64,000 nucleotides of DNA from Gordonia insulae (GTDB lineage: Bacteria; Actinomycetota; Actinomycetes; Mycobacteriales; Mycobacteriaceae): assembly GCF_003855095.1 (NCBI RefSeq), contig NZ_CP033972.1, positions 4,588,001 to 4,652,000 of the forward strand, written 5' to 3'. Positions 42,194-51,689 of the stretch are shown in pieces. The stretch's first letter is position 1, and each line of letters starts with the position of its first letter. The notes under the pieces were generated by a model. The model saw only the letters and a program-made list of their open reading frames with translations, was not told where the DNA came from and searched no databases. A program made the translations under genes and the position numbers.

Positions 42194-43131
42194 CCCGGCG
42201 CGACGGGGTGGCAATGTGGCGCCTGCGCCGAGGACGGGTGGAGTGCGTTCTGTACGAGTCGGAGAGTGATGTCGTCGTAGATGACGGAGCCGTGAAAGAC
42301 ATGATCTTCGGGGCAAGAGTCCTGGATCACGGTGTTGGTCACGTTAGGGGCGGGAGTGAGCGTCGCCTCCGCGGGATCGACGACGAGGTCGTGTCTGGAA
42401 CTGACGGTCACGTATCGGACGTCGGGGCGCGTCAGGCCGTCGCGCCGGATTGCCCGCATGTACTCGGAGTTCTTGGTGCCGTCCACGGCTGCCGGGAGGC
42501 TTGCCTTTAAACCTCCAGTGCCGCCCGGGATCTGGGCGATCCACTCGAGAAATCCGTAACCACTCATGCCCTGGACGGGTGAGGCGAGAGCAATGAAGGT
42601 GTTCACCCTGCGGGTGCCGCCGAGCTCGTTGAGGTAGTGGAAGGGCACCAGGCCGCCCTCGGAGTATCCGACGACGTCGACCTGGTCGGAACCGGTGCGG
42701 GCGGCCACGCGCTCGATGAACGCACCGATCTCGCGGGCCGAAGTGCGGAGGTCGCCGACCTGATGGAAGGGACCCGAGGTGGGGCCGCCGTAGTCCAGGC
42801 CGAACACGCAATAGCCCGCTGCCGCCAGCTGTGGGGCGTACATGGACCACGTCGCATACTTGTTCAGGAATGCGCCGTTCAACAGCACCACGGGACGCGG
42901 GTGATCGGTTGTCGGCCGACATCCCGGAACGTTCATCCCGATCGGTAAGGCCTCCGGGTGCTGGATCGAGTAGGCGACAGCTGATTTCCAGTCTGATTGC
43001 GTCGGCCCATAGAGGTCGTCCGCGCGAGCGCTCGGCGCCACAGCGAGAACGGCGACCGCAACCATCCAGGCAGTCGTCAGGATGGCGCGATGAAGGCGCT
43101 GTGGACGGTCGGTGATCCGGACTCTGCCCAT
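42190..43131 (-). CDS. secreted alpha/beta-fold lipase/esterase
   Basis: A 313-residue exported hydrolase. It has a signal peptide (ILTTAWMVAVAVLAVAPSAR, probable cleavage after ARA), then PVVLLNGAFLNKYATWSMYA, the nucleophile elbow VVGYSEGGLVPFHY, and catalytic acid/His candidates in SSRHDLVVD and CPEDHVFHG. It fits the lipase class 2 (EstB-like) branch. Outside the cell it could release an acid or alcohol from an ester for import by the adjacent Mce system (inference). A CTAC-N5-GTAG site lies 54 bp upstream. Confidence 0.87.
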   Translation of the reverse strand: MGRVRITDRPQRLHRAILTTAWMVAVAVLAVAPSARADDLYGPTQSDWKSAVAYSIQHPEALPIGMNVPGCRPTTDHPRPVVLLNGAFLNKYATWSMYAPQLAAAGYCVFGLDYGGPTSGPFHQVGDLRTSAREIGAFIERVAARTGSDQVDVVGYSEGGLVPFHYLNELGGTRRVNTFIALASPVQGMSGYGFLEWIAQIPGGTGGLKASLPAAVDGTKNSEYMRAIRRDGLTRPDVRYVTVSSRHDLVVDPAEATLTPAPNVTNTVIQDSCPEDHVFHGSVIYDDITLRLVQNALHPSSAQAPHCHPVAPG

Positions 43132-43184
43132 GTGGTCCTCGGTTCCGAGCGGGCTTCATGTTGCTGTCAGAACGATCACACTAC

Positions 43185-43197
43185 CTACTGCACGTAG
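43185..43197. promoter_or_regulatory. variant CTAA-N5-TTAG site, lipase promoter
   Basis: CTACTGCACGTAG has perfect CTAC/GTAG arms, and on the plus strand is followed by ATT as in the stronger copies. It lies in the 99-bp gap upstream of the lipase gene. Confidence 0.45.
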
Positions 43198-43230
43198 ATT
43201 TGTGGCCGAAACGCGGCAGGCCGCCGAGCG

Positions 43231-43821
43231 TCAGCGACCGACGATCGCCGGCGCGACGAAAGTCCGGAGTTTGGTACGGATGCGCTCCAGTGCGTCACCG
43301 TCGTCGTCGTACTGACTGATGTACATGATCTCCATCTCGGAGATCCATTCCGAGATCATGCGCAGATCCAGATCTGCCCGAATGGTGCCGGCGGCCTGTT
43401 CATCGGCCAGGATCGGTCCCCACAGCTCGTGGGTCAGTTCGACGGCGCGACCCGACACATTCAGGAGTTGGACCGACAGCGCCATCGACTCCGGTGACAC
43501 CAGCCGATTGACCATCGGGTCGGAATGGCCCTTCCGAATATCGCGGCAGATGCCCTCGACGATCCGCTCCTCTACGGTCGGCCATCGCTTGATGTACTCA
43601 CGCGCCTTGTCCATGTTCGCGCGGGCGCGTCGTACGACGAGCTCGGTGATCAGGGCCTCACGGTCCGCGAAGTATCGGTAGACGGTCGCGCGTGACAGCG
43701 ACGCGGCGCGGGCGATGTCCTCCATCGTCGTCTTCGCGATGCCGAACTGAGCGAAGCATTCCTCGGCAGCCGTGAGGAGCGCCTCGCGGGCGTCGGCGGG
43801 GAGTTCGGTGCGTGTGACCAC
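43231..43821 (-). CDS. TetR-family regulator
   Basis: A 196-residue regulator with helix-turn-helix KTTMEDIARAASLSRATVYR followed by YFADREALITELVVRRARAN. It is a relative of the TetR protein at 30391. It is divergent from the Rieske operon at 43906, and the 15-bp palindrome at 43872-43886 lies between them, so it probably represses that operon and itself. Confidence 0.9.
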   Translation of the reverse strand: MVTRTELPADAREALLTAAEECFAQFGIAKTTMEDIARAASLSRATVYRYFADREALITELVVRRARANMDKAREYIKRWPTVEERIVEGICRDIRKGHSDPMVNRLVSPESMALSVQLLNVSGRAVELTHELWGPILADEQAAGTIRADLDLRMISEWISEMEIMYISQYDDDGDALERIRTKLRTFVAPAIVGR

Positions 43822-43865
43822 ACGAGAACGGTATCAAGCGGTTGATATCGAAAGGCAATAGATAA

Positions 43866-43894
43866 GACACTAGACATTGAATGTCTCGTGTGTC
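43866..43894. promoter_or_regulatory. TetR operator in Rieske operon promoter
   Basis: AGACATTGAATGTCT (43872-43886) is a palindrome with perfect 7-bp arms; GACAC and GTGTGTC extend it outward to 29 bp. It lies 51 bp before the TetR start and 12 bp before the Rieske start. Confidence 0.7.
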
Positions 43895-43905
43895 AGTCTC
43901 GACAC

Positions 43906-45105
43906 ATGGACCGTGACGAAAAGATCAGGCTCACGCAGCGGCTCATCGCCCACGTGGACAACGACAGCACCGACTATGCGGATGACCTGCTGCGGGTGCC
44001 GTTCGCGGTGTTCAACGATCCCGATCTGGCGGCGAAGGAGCGTGACGTGGTGCGGCGATTCCCGCACATCGTCGCCCACATGGACGAACTGGAGAAGACG
44101 GGTTCCTACATCACCACCGAGCTCATCGGAACGCCGCTGCTCGTGGTGAAGCAGAACGACGGAACGGTCAAAGCGTTCTCCAATGTCTGTCGGCATCGGG
44201 GTTCCAAGGTCGAGTTCGGTGAGTCGGGCTGCAAACGAGTGTTCGCCTGCCCGTATCACAACTGGTCGTACGGCAAGGACGGTGCGCTGCGGGGTATGCC
44301 GCACGCCGAGGGCTTCGACGGTATGGACCGTGCAGAGTACGGACTGGTGGAGTTCCCGTGCGAGGTCCGTCACGGACTCGTGTGGGTGGTGCCGACCGTC
44401 GGGGCGGATCTCGACATCAAGGCGGTCCTCGGTGACAAGCACGATGCCGAGGTGGCCGACACCGGTATGGCCGGGTCATTCCAGGTCCGCAAAGAGACCT
44501 GGAAGCTCGACATGAACTGGAAGATCGCCGTCGACGGGGTCCAGGACTCCTATCACCTGTGCCAGTTGCACACGAAGACGGTGTGCAACTATCTCGAGGG
44601 CAACATCACCGCGCTGGACGTCGTTGACCGATCCTGGCGACTTGTGGTGGCGCGCAAGGCGATCACCGAGGTTCGGGATGCCGATCCGGACAGTTTCGAT
44701 GTTCGCGACTACTCTCTCGCGAACTACACCGTCTATCCGGGCACCATGCTCGTCACCGAACCCAACCACTTCGAGATCTGGACGATCGTGCCGGACAAGG
44801 ACGATCCGAACGTCAGCCACTGCACCATCCGCCTCCTGTCCCCGAGGAAGCCGGAGACCCCGCGCGAGGAGCGCATCCTGGACAAGAACTGGGAACTGCT
44901 GATGGAGACCCTCCACGCGGAGGATTGGTTCGTCACGAAGACGATCACCGACAACGCAGCTTTCGGGCAGGTCGACGAGCTGATCTACGGACGTAATGAA
45001 CTGCCCGGGCAGCTTTTTCACAAGATGGTGGCCGGAGACGTCGAAGCCCTGGAACGCGAGGGCGCAACGGCGACCGCGGCCGCCGACTACACGCCCGCGG
45101 GCTGA
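43906..45105 (+). CDS. Rieske non-heme iron oxygenase, alpha subunit
   Basis: A 399-residue oxygenase paralogous to the one at 27408. Rieske ligands are CRHRGSKVEF and CPYHNWSYG; the iron site is in AVDGVQDSYHLCQLHTKT. There is no beta subunit. It heads an operon with a hydratase, hotdog thioesterase and CoA transferase, so it may act on a CoA ester or a substrate whose product is later CoA-bound (inference). ATG 43906 (MDRDEKIRL) is preferred to 43888, which lies in the operator. Confidence 0.9.
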   Translation: MDRDEKIRLTQRLIAHVDNDSTDYADDLLRVPFAVFNDPDLAAKERDVVRRFPHIVAHMDELEKTGSYITTELIGTPLLVVKQNDGTVKAFSNVCRHRGSKVEFGESGCKRVFACPYHNWSYGKDGALRGMPHAEGFDGMDRAEYGLVEFPCEVRHGLVWVVPTVGADLDIKAVLGDKHDAEVADTGMAGSFQVRKETWKLDMNWKIAVDGVQDSYHLCQLHTKTVCNYLEGNITALDVVDRSWRLVVARKAITEVRDADPDSFDVRDYSLANYTVYPGTMLVTEPNHFEIWTIVPDKDDPNVSHCTIRLLSPRKPETPREERILDKNWELLMETLHAEDWFVTKTITDNAAFGQVDELIYGRNELPGQLFHKMVAGDVEALEREGATATAAADYTPAG

Positions 45106-45109
45106 TCCG

Positions 45110-45889
45110 ATGGGAGAGTTACGTGTCGATCAACCGGCGCCGGGTGTACGCCGACTGACCATCGACCGGCCGGAGGTCCGCAACGCGATCTCGCTGCCTC
45201 TGCAACGCGAGCTCGACAGGGTTCTCGCATCAGTGGCCGGCGACGACACGGTCCGGTCTGTGATCGTCGCCGGCGCGGGCCCGGTTGCCTTCTCCGCAGG
45301 CTATGACCTCGCAGAACTCGCCGAGTGGACAACCGACGAGGTGGCGGACGCTGCGGCCGAGCGGGATGAGCTGATCTGGCGCTTCGTGACGTTCCCCAAG
45401 CCGGTGGTCGCCGCCGTGCACGGGGCGGCGCATGGCGCGGGCACGATCCTGGCCGCGTGTGCCGACATCCGGGTCGGGGGACCACACACGCGATTCACGG
45501 TGACCGCCGCACGATACGGTGGCGCCAACCTCACCTGGCTGCTCGACGAACTCATCGGTGCCGGTCTCACCCGGGACCTGTTGATGACCTCTCGGACCAT
45601 CGATGGGGACGAGGCCCACCGCATCGGCCTCCTGAGCCGGCTGGCCGACGACGGGGATGTGGAAGCCGCGGCCCTGCGCGCGGCCATCGAGCTCGCCGGT
45701 CAGCCGCCCGAGGCGCTACGGGAGATCAAGGCGCTCCTGCTCGCCGGTCCCGGTCGGTCTCTGCGATCGCGGTATGACCGTGAGAACGAGATCGCCCGAA
45801 CGTTGCTGCGCCCTCGCCCGATCTCGGATGTGTTCGCCGACTTCTTCGATCGCGACCGCGCCCGGGCCGAGACGACGAGCACGCCATGA
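45110..45889 (+). CDS. enoyl-CoA hydratase/isomerase family protein
   Basis: A 259-residue crotonase-fold protein with VAGAGPVAFSAGYDLAELAE and KPVVAAVHGAAHGAGTILAA forming the oxyanion hole. The usual second acid region reads RYGGANLTWLLDELIGAGLT without the common catalytic Glu, so the reaction may differ from simple hydration. It starts 4 bp after the Rieske stop and overlaps the next gene by 4 bp. Confidence 0.83.
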   Translation: MGELRVDQPAPGVRRLTIDRPEVRNAISLPLQRELDRVLASVAGDDTVRSVIVAGAGPVAFSAGYDLAELAEWTTDEVADAAAERDELIWRFVTFPKPVVAAVHGAAHGAGTILAACADIRVGGPHTRFTVTAARYGGANLTWLLDELIGAGLTRDLLMTSRTIDGDEAHRIGLLSRLADDGDVEAAALRAAIELAGQPPEALREIKALLLAGPGRSLRSRYDRENEIARTLLRPRPISDVFADFFDRDRARAETTSTP

Positions 45890-46530
45890 CCGACTCCTCG
45901 ACGATGATCGATCCGTGGCGGCCGCACTGGCCGGATCCGTTCCGCCCGACCATTGAGTGCGACGACGACTACGAGGCGCTGGTGGGAGCCTTGCGCGACG
46001 TGCAGGAAGCGGTGACGCGGAGTCGTCCGACGCCGGAGGTCGCAGCGTTCGCGTGCGACACCCTGCGACGGGTGCGAGATCTGCTGTCTCCCTTCGAGGT
46101 GGACGAGGACGATCAGATCGCGGGGAAGCGTTGGGAGACAGCCGGTAAGGGCCACGCCCTCGCCCCTGTACTGCATATCGACGAGGTCACCGACACCCGG
46201 GCGGTCGCGCATGTGACGGTCGGCCGGTTCCATTCGGGCCGCTACGCCATGAACGGTGGCGTCACGCCCTTGATCTTCGACGAGCTTCTCGCCCGGCTGG
46301 CGAACAGTGCGGGTCGGCCGTGGGGCCGGACGGCGTATCTCAACGTCGATTACCGTGCGCCCGCACCGCTCCACGAAGAACTGATCGTGACCGCCGAGCT
46401 GGTGGGGCAGCAGGGAAGAAAGCGATTCCTCCGAGGCGCGATGCGCCACGGCGATCGGCTGGTCGCGGAAGCCGAAGGTCTTTGGGTGGAGCTCAAACCT
46501 GATCAGACGCAGAATATTTCGCAGACATGA
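45886..46530 (+). CDS. hotdog-fold thioesterase-like protein
   Basis: A 214-residue protein whose C-terminal half matches the PaaI-type hotdog fold (HSGRYAMNGGVTPLIFDELL, TAYLNVDYRAPAPLHEELIV, GAMRHGDRLVAEAEGLWVEL). The N-terminal part (residues 1-85) is helical and may be a cap. Probable role is hydrolysis of an acyl-CoA intermediate. It is coupled to the hydratase by ATGA; the CoA transferase follows 13 bp later. Confidence 0.8.
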   Translation: MTDSSTMIDPWRPHWPDPFRPTIECDDDYEALVGALRDVQEAVTRSRPTPEVAAFACDTLRRVRDLLSPFEVDEDDQIAGKRWETAGKGHALAPVLHIDEVTDTRAVAHVTVGRFHSGRYAMNGGVTPLIFDELLARLANSAGRPWGRTAYLNVDYRAPAPLHEELIVTAELVGQQGRKRFLRGAMRHGDRLVAEAEGLWVELKPDQTQNISQT

Positions 46531-46543
46531 GAAAGTGTGCACG

Positions 46544-47794
46544 ATGAGTGGGTACTCCCTGTTGACCGGCATGAGGATTCTCGAGGTCGCCCAGTTGGCG
46601 CCGGCTTCGCTGGGTGGTCATCTCGCCGACCTTGGTGCGGAGGTGATCAAGATCGAATCCGGCCCTCTCGGTGATCCGGTGCGTGTCGGTGGCAGCCGAG
46701 CGGTCGGTTCACCTGACGGTCCGGCCTTCATGCATCTGCGCTGGAACCGTGGCAAGAAGTCGGTGGCCCTCGACCTGCGCAGTCGCGAGGGCAAGCAGGC
46801 GTTTCTCGATCTCGCACGAACCTGTGACGCGGTGATCGAGGGTATGCGAGGTGGCTACCTCGATTGGCTCGAGGTCGGCTATGAGCAACTGCGCGAGGTG
46901 AATCCGGCAATCGTGCTGTGTACCGTCTCGGGAATGGGCGGCGACGGGCCGTATCGCACGCTCGGCACCGGCGGACCCGTGTTCGACGCCTACGCCGGTC
47001 TGCGTGACGTGGACACCCCCGACGAGCCACCGTCGACGGGGATGGCCGGGTCGACGACGCCCCCGATCGCGATGTACGCACTCGGCGCCTACGGGGCGAT
47101 GGGACTGCTTGCAGCAGTGCACCGTGCCGGTGTCACGGGCGTGGGGTGCCACGTCGAGGTGGCCGGTATCGACGTGGCCGCCGCGTGGATGCCGGACATG
47201 GTCGATGCCGAACTGAACAAAGACCGGTCGGTTGCCCGTCCCACCTGGCTCGCCGACGGCCGGCTTCCTGATTGGCCACGACTCGAGGCCTACCGTACGA
47301 GCGACGGTGAGGCGGTTCTGTTCGGTTCGCACGTCGAGAAGTTCTGGCACAACTTCCTGCGCGCCGTCGACCGCGAAGATCTGATCGACGTCGACCTGGT
47401 CACGGTCGACGAGGGCGCTCCTGCGCGCGCGGACATGGTGTGGCGCGCGCTGACGGAGATCTTCGCGCAACGGACGAGGGCGGAGTGGCTCGAGTTGTTC
47501 GTCGAACACGGGATCGCGGGCGGCCCCGTCAACAGTGTGGATGACATGCTCGCCGATCCCCATTTCCGATCGCGCGCGAACACCTATCGCGTCGACTACG
47601 ACGGCGTGGGTGAAATGGAGTTCGTCGTCAGTCCCGTTCGCGTCGCGGGACAGCAGTTCGCTCCCGACCTCCCACCCGGCGTCGGAGACGACAGCGAGGA
47701 TGTGCTGCGCGACGTGGCCGGATACAGCGCGGAACAAGCCGCTGCGGCGGTCGATCCCAGGTCGCGAGCGCGGGCGGGGAGCTCTACCGGCTGA
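46544..47794 (+). CDS. family III CoA transferase (CaiB/BaiF)
   Basis: A 416-residue family III enzyme: LAPASLGGHLADLGAEVIKI, HLRWNRGKKSVALDLRSREG, VIEGMRGGYLDWLEVGYEQL, and the central GTGGPVFDAYAGLRD where racemases have GHDINY. Lack of that His favours CoA transfer over racemisation. It would move CoA between a donor thioester and a pathway acid. Last gene of the Rieske operon. GTG 46535 would add three residues. Confidence 0.88.
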   Translation: MSGYSLLTGMRILEVAQLAPASLGGHLADLGAEVIKIESGPLGDPVRVGGSRAVGSPDGPAFMHLRWNRGKKSVALDLRSREGKQAFLDLARTCDAVIEGMRGGYLDWLEVGYEQLREVNPAIVLCTVSGMGGDGPYRTLGTGGPVFDAYAGLRDVDTPDEPPSTGMAGSTTPPIAMYALGAYGAMGLLAAVHRAGVTGVGCHVEVAGIDVAAAWMPDMVDAELNKDRSVARPTWLADGRLPDWPRLEAYRTSDGEAVLFGSHVEKFWHNFLRAVDREDLIDVDLVTVDEGAPARADMVWRALTEIFAQRTRAEWLELFVEHGIAGGPVNSVDDMLADPHFRSRANTYRVDYDGVGEMEFVVSPVRVAGQQFAPDLPPGVGDDSEDVLRDVAGYSAEQAAAAVDPRSRARAGSSTG

Positions 47795-47895
47795 ATCGAT
47801 CGATGCGGTCGCACTCATGCGAAATATGTTGCGTGAGTGTACTTGTCGTTGCGCTCGGTCAGCCAACGGGTGTGCGATATGTCCGGAATGGGTCA

Positions 47896-47924
47896 TTGCC
47901 ACCGGAGCCTAAAGCTGTTAGATT
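47896..47924 (+). promoter_or_regulatory. acyl-CoA ligase/Mo-enzyme operon promoter with CTAA-N5-TTAG site
   Basis: -35 TTGCCA (47896-47901), 17-bp spacer, -10 TAGATT (47919-47924). CTAAAGCTGTTAG (47909-47921) is one of the best motif copies and overlaps the -10. Confidence 0.7.
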
Positions 47925-48002
47925 TATGTCACACTTCGTGAGGGGGATCACACCCCTTGCAGCAGCCCTGTCGGCGACGCCGCCGGCGATGAAGGAGTAC
48001 CT

Positions 48003-49544
48003 ATGAATCTCTCGGACCTGACCCGATTCTGGGGTAAGACGCGTCCGCAGCAGGACGCCATCGTGTTCGGAGGTGCAACGCAGACGTGGGCGGAGGTCGA
48101 CGCGATCACCGACGCCGTGGCGCGCGGTCTGGCCGCCAGGGGTGTGCGCAAAGGTGACCGGGTCTCGGTGATGATGCTCAATCGTCCGGAGCTCGCGCAC
48201 ATCATCCTTGCAACCCTCAAGCTGGGTGCGATCAGCGTGCCCCTGAACTTCCGGTTGACGGCCACCGAACTGGCTCCGATGGTCGTCGACGCCGCTCCGC
48301 GGGTCGTGATCGTCGAGGACGCGTTCGCTCCGCTGCTCGACGTCGCCGCCGAGCAGATCGAGTTCCAGACGTTCTCCATCGAAGGCGGGTCGCATCCCGC
48401 ATACTCTGCGCTGGTCGACGCCGGGCCCGCACCGATCGTGGCCATCGACGCCGATGACCCCGCTTTCATCTGTTACACGTCGGGGACCACGGGGGTGCAG
48501 AAGGGTGCGCTCATCACGCATCGCAATGCGATCACTCCCGGGATCTCGCAGACGATCACGTTCGGCTTCTCTGCCCGCGATCGCGTGCTGTGCTCCGCGC
48601 CGCTCGTCTACACCGGATCGGTTCTCTCGATCTTCATGCAGTTGGTGGTCGTCCCCGGGGCGACCATGGTCTTGCTTCGTGAGTACGACCCCGAGATCGC
48701 GCTCGACACCTTCGAGCGGGAGCAGATCACTGCGACCACGACCGTTCCGGTGATCTGGGAACGTATGACGACGCTGCCGGACTTCGGTTCCCGTAAGCTG
48801 GCGGCCTTCACCTTCGCGGGAACCGGCGGTGCACCCGTCAGTCTCGATCTGCTCGACTTCTATCGCGAGCACGGCATCCCGTTGACCCAGTGTTACGGGC
48901 TGACCGAGGCGTCGGGGATGGTGTCGACCCTCGAATACAAGGACGCGATGTCGCGGCCGGGTTTTGCCGGGCTGCCCCTCGTCGGCACCCACATCCGGAT
49001 CGGTGAGCCCGAGGCCGATACGACCGTGGGCGAGGTCGGCGAGATCCTGGTCCGAGGTGGACATGTGTTGCGCGAGTACTGGAACAAGCCGGAGGCCACC
49101 GCCGCGACATTGGCCGACGGTTGGCTACGGACCGGAGACCTCGGGCTGCTGGACGACGGTGGATTCCTGAAGATCGTCGACCGCAGCAAGGACATGCTGA
49201 TCTCGGGTGGACTCAATGTCTACCCCGCAGAGATCGAGAACGCCCTGCACGGTATCGAGGGCCTGGTCGACCTCGCGGTGATCGGGGTGAAGGACGACCG
49301 ATGGGGTGAGGTTCCGATGGTGGTGTTCCACAGCGAGCGCCCCGCCACCGACATCGTTCATGACATCGCCGCGATCGCCGGTGAGAATCTTGCCAAGTTC
49401 AAGCGTCCGAAACATGCTGTTGCCCTTGATGAACCGCTTCCCCGTACGTTCTCGGGCAAGCTCGCAAAGCCCTCTCTGCGCGCGCGCTTCCCGGAGCCGC
49501 CGGCCGATGCCATCGTCGTCGACGGCACCGTGGCACCCGCCTGA
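48003..49544 (+). CDS. acyl-CoA ligase (AMP-forming)
   Basis: A 513-residue ANL enzyme: YTSGTTGVQKGALITHRNAI, CYGLTEASGMVSTLEY, GWLRTGDLGLLDDGGFLK, DRSKDMLISGGLNVYPAEIE and the catalytic Lys in PRTFSGKLAKPSLR. It heads the operon that runs through the three molybdoenzymes to 57692, with only 3 bp to the next gene. The molybdoenzymes may therefore act on its CoA ester (inference). Confidence 0.92.
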   Translation: MNLSDLTRFWGKTRPQQDAIVFGGATQTWAEVDAITDAVARGLAARGVRKGDRVSVMMLNRPELAHIILATLKLGAISVPLNFRLTATELAPMVVDAAPRVVIVEDAFAPLLDVAAEQIEFQTFSIEGGSHPAYSALVDAGPAPIVAIDADDPAFICYTSGTTGVQKGALITHRNAITPGISQTITFGFSARDRVLCSAPLVYTGSVLSIFMQLVVVPGATMVLLREYDPEIALDTFEREQITATTTVPVIWERMTTLPDFGSRKLAAFTFAGTGGAPVSLDLLDFYREHGIPLTQCYGLTEASGMVSTLEYKDAMSRPGFAGLPLVGTHIRIGEPEADTTVGEVGEILVRGGHVLREYWNKPEATAATLADGWLRTGDLGLLDDGGFLKIVDRSKDMLISGGLNVYPAEIENALHGIEGLVDLAVIGVKDDRWGEVPMVVFHSERPATDIVHDIAAIAGENLAKFKRPKHAVALDEPLPRTFSGKLAKPSLRARFPEPPADAIVVDGTVAPA

Positions 49545-49547
49545 CCG

Positions 49548-51689
49548 GTGCCGACGACCGTGCCGCCCGCCACGACCCGCCATACGTCGTACTGCAGGTT
49601 GTGTGCTTCCTCATGCGGCGTTCTGCTCGACGTCGTGGACGGCCGGATCACGCGTGTCCTCGGCGACACCCAGCACGCGATCTCGGGCGGCTACACCTGT
49701 CCGAAAGGGCGACGGGGCGGTGACCTCGTCCACGGCGCCGATCGACTCACCAGCTCGATGCGACGATCGACGAAGGGCGTGCACGAGCCCATCCCTGTGG
49801 CGCAGGCGACCACGGAGATAGCCGATCGGCTGCGGAGGATCGTCGACCGGCACGGGCCGGACTCGGTCGCACTCTTCATGGGGACGCAACAGAACTTCGC
49901 CGCACTCACCCCGCCGATGGCACGAGCCTGGTTCCGCGGTACCGGATCGCACAAGCTGTTCTCCACGATGACGATCGACCAGTCTGCCAAATGGGTTGTC
50001 GCGGAGAGGATGGGAACGTACCTGGGCGGCAGACAACGGTTCGGGGATGCGGACGTGTGGCTGCTGGCGGGGACCAATCCGGTCGTCTCCGCGAACGGCG
50101 GCGACGGCGATGGGGCCGTCGTGCACAATCCGTCCGCCACGCTGCGCGCGGCACGCGAGCGGGGACTGCGCCTCATCGTGATCGATCCGCGGCGCACCGA
50201 GACCGCCGCCCTGGCCGATATCCACCTGGCCCCGCGGCCCGGCACCGATGCGGTGCTCCTGGCGGGAATGCTGCGTGTCATCCTCGCGGACGGTCTCGAG
50301 GACACCGAGTTCTGCCGCCGATTCACCGCAGATCTCTCCGCGCTCCGGGACGCGGTGAGCGCTGTGACTCCCGGTGTCGTCCAGCGTATCTGCGGCGTAC
50401 CCGCCGATCAGGTGACGGCGGCCGCCCGTGTCTTCGCGAACGGTCGACGCGGGATGGCGACCTCGGGGACCGGACTGTGCATGGGGCCGCATTCGAATCT
50501 CGGCGAGCACCTCGTCGCCGCCCTGAACGTGGTGTGCGGCCGGTACCTCCGTGAGGGTGAACCGGCGGACGATCGCGCAGTCCTCATCCGGCAGGTGACG
50601 GCTCGCGCCGAGGTGGCCCCGCCGGCCCGGTCCTACGAGAGCGGATTCCGCAGTCGCATCAACGGTGTGCGGGCGATGCGTGGAGAGTTGCCCTCCGGGA
50701 TCCTTGCCGACGAGATACTCGAGCCCGGCCCGGATCGGGTACGGGCGCTGATCGTGTCGGGCGGCAATCCGGCTGCGGCGCTGCCTGATCGGTTGAAGGC
50801 GCTGCGTGCACTGCGGTCACTGGACCTGCTGGTGTGCGTCGATCCGCGCATGTCGGACACCGCTCGACTGGCCGACTATGTGATCGCTCCGACGACGATG
50901 TACGAACGTGCGGACCACACCGCGATCATGGAGGCGTTCTTCCCGCGTCCGTTCGCGCAGTTCACGCCTGCCGTCGTGACACCTCCACCCGGTGTCGTCG
51001 ATGACTGGCGGTTCTTCCTCGATCTCGCGGCGGCATCGGGCCAGGCGGTCAAGTTCGCAGGCCGCATCCTCGATCCCGCATCGCCGCCGAGCGCCGAGGA
51101 GATGCTGGCGATGATGACCGAACGGGGGCGCGTCCCGTTCGACGACCTCGTCGGTGCTCCGCACGGGATTCTCGCCGGTACCGGTGGGGCGGTCGTGGGG
51201 CGACCGAGCGCCGACGGCGCGGTCCACCGTCTCCTGCTGATGCCCGACGACGTCCTCGGTGAACTCCGTGCCGCGCTGACGGAGACCGCTGCCGTGAAGC
51301 ACCTTCCGATGTTGTTGACGGTCCGTCGAATCCGCGAGGCCGTCAACTCCACGGGAACCCGCGTGCCGGGTCTCGTCCCGGGCGGGGACAACCCGCTGAG
51401 CATGCATCCCGACGACCTCGACGACCTCGGGATCGCCGACGGGGAGTCGGTGACCGTGCGTTCAGCCTCCGGGCACCTGTGCGCGACGGTTCGGGCGGAC
51501 GCGACGCTGGCCCGCGGCACGGTGTCGATGACCCATTGTTTCGGCAGTGTCGACCCGACCGCTGACGCCGGGGTGAACGTGAACGAGCTGACCGGTTCCC
51601 GTGACGGTGTGCAGGCCATCAACGCGATGCCCACCATGACCGCCGTCCGGGTCGCGGTGGAGCCGGCCGGATGCGGAGAAGCATCGTGA
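49548..51689 (+). CDS. molybdopterin (bis-MGD) oxidoreductase 1
   Basis: A 713-residue member of the DMSO-reductase superfamily (BisC/formate-dehydrogenase-like). The N-terminal [4Fe-4S] motif is YCRLCASSCGV with a distant Cys in YTCPKGRRGG. The pterin region includes LLAGTNPVVSANGGDGDGAV and LIVIDPRRTETAALADIHLA. At the position of the Mo ligand (Cys/Sec near residue 140 in relatives) it has Asp144 in TIDQSAKW. The C-terminal dinucleotide-binding domain has GTRVPGLVPGGDNPLSMHPD. No Tat signal, so cytoplasmic. GTG start 3 bp after the ligase stop. Confidence 0.88.
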   Translation: MPTTVPPATTRHTSYCRLCASSCGVLLDVVDGRITRVLGDTQHAISGGYTCPKGRRGGDLVHGADRLTSSMRRSTKGVHEPIPVAQATTEIADRLRRIVDRHGPDSVALFMGTQQNFAALTPPMARAWFRGTGSHKLFSTMTIDQSAKWVVAERMGTYLGGRQRFGDADVWLLAGTNPVVSANGGDGDGAVVHNPSATLRAARERGLRLIVIDPRRTETAALADIHLAPRPGTDAVLLAGMLRVILADGLEDTEFCRRFTADLSALRDAVSAVTPGVVQRICGVPADQVTAAARVFANGRRGMATSGTGLCMGPHSNLGEHLVAALNVVCGRYLREGEPADDRAVLIRQVTARAEVAPPARSYESGFRSRINGVRAMRGELPSGILADEILEPGPDRVRALIVSGGNPAAALPDRLKALRALRSLDLLVCVDPRMSDTARLADYVIAPTTMYERADHTAIMEAFFPRPFAQFTPAVVTPPPGVVDDWRFFLDLAAASGQAVKFAGRILDPASPPSAEEMLAMMTERGRVPFDDLVGAPHGILAGTGGAVVGRPSADGAVHRLLLMPDDVLGELRAALTETAAVKHLPMLLTVRRIREAVNSTGTRVPGLVPGGDNPLSMHPDDLDDLGIADGESVTVRSASGHLCATVRADATLARGTVSMTHCFGSVDPTADAGVNVNELTGSRDGVQAINAMPTMTAVRVAVEPAGCGEAS

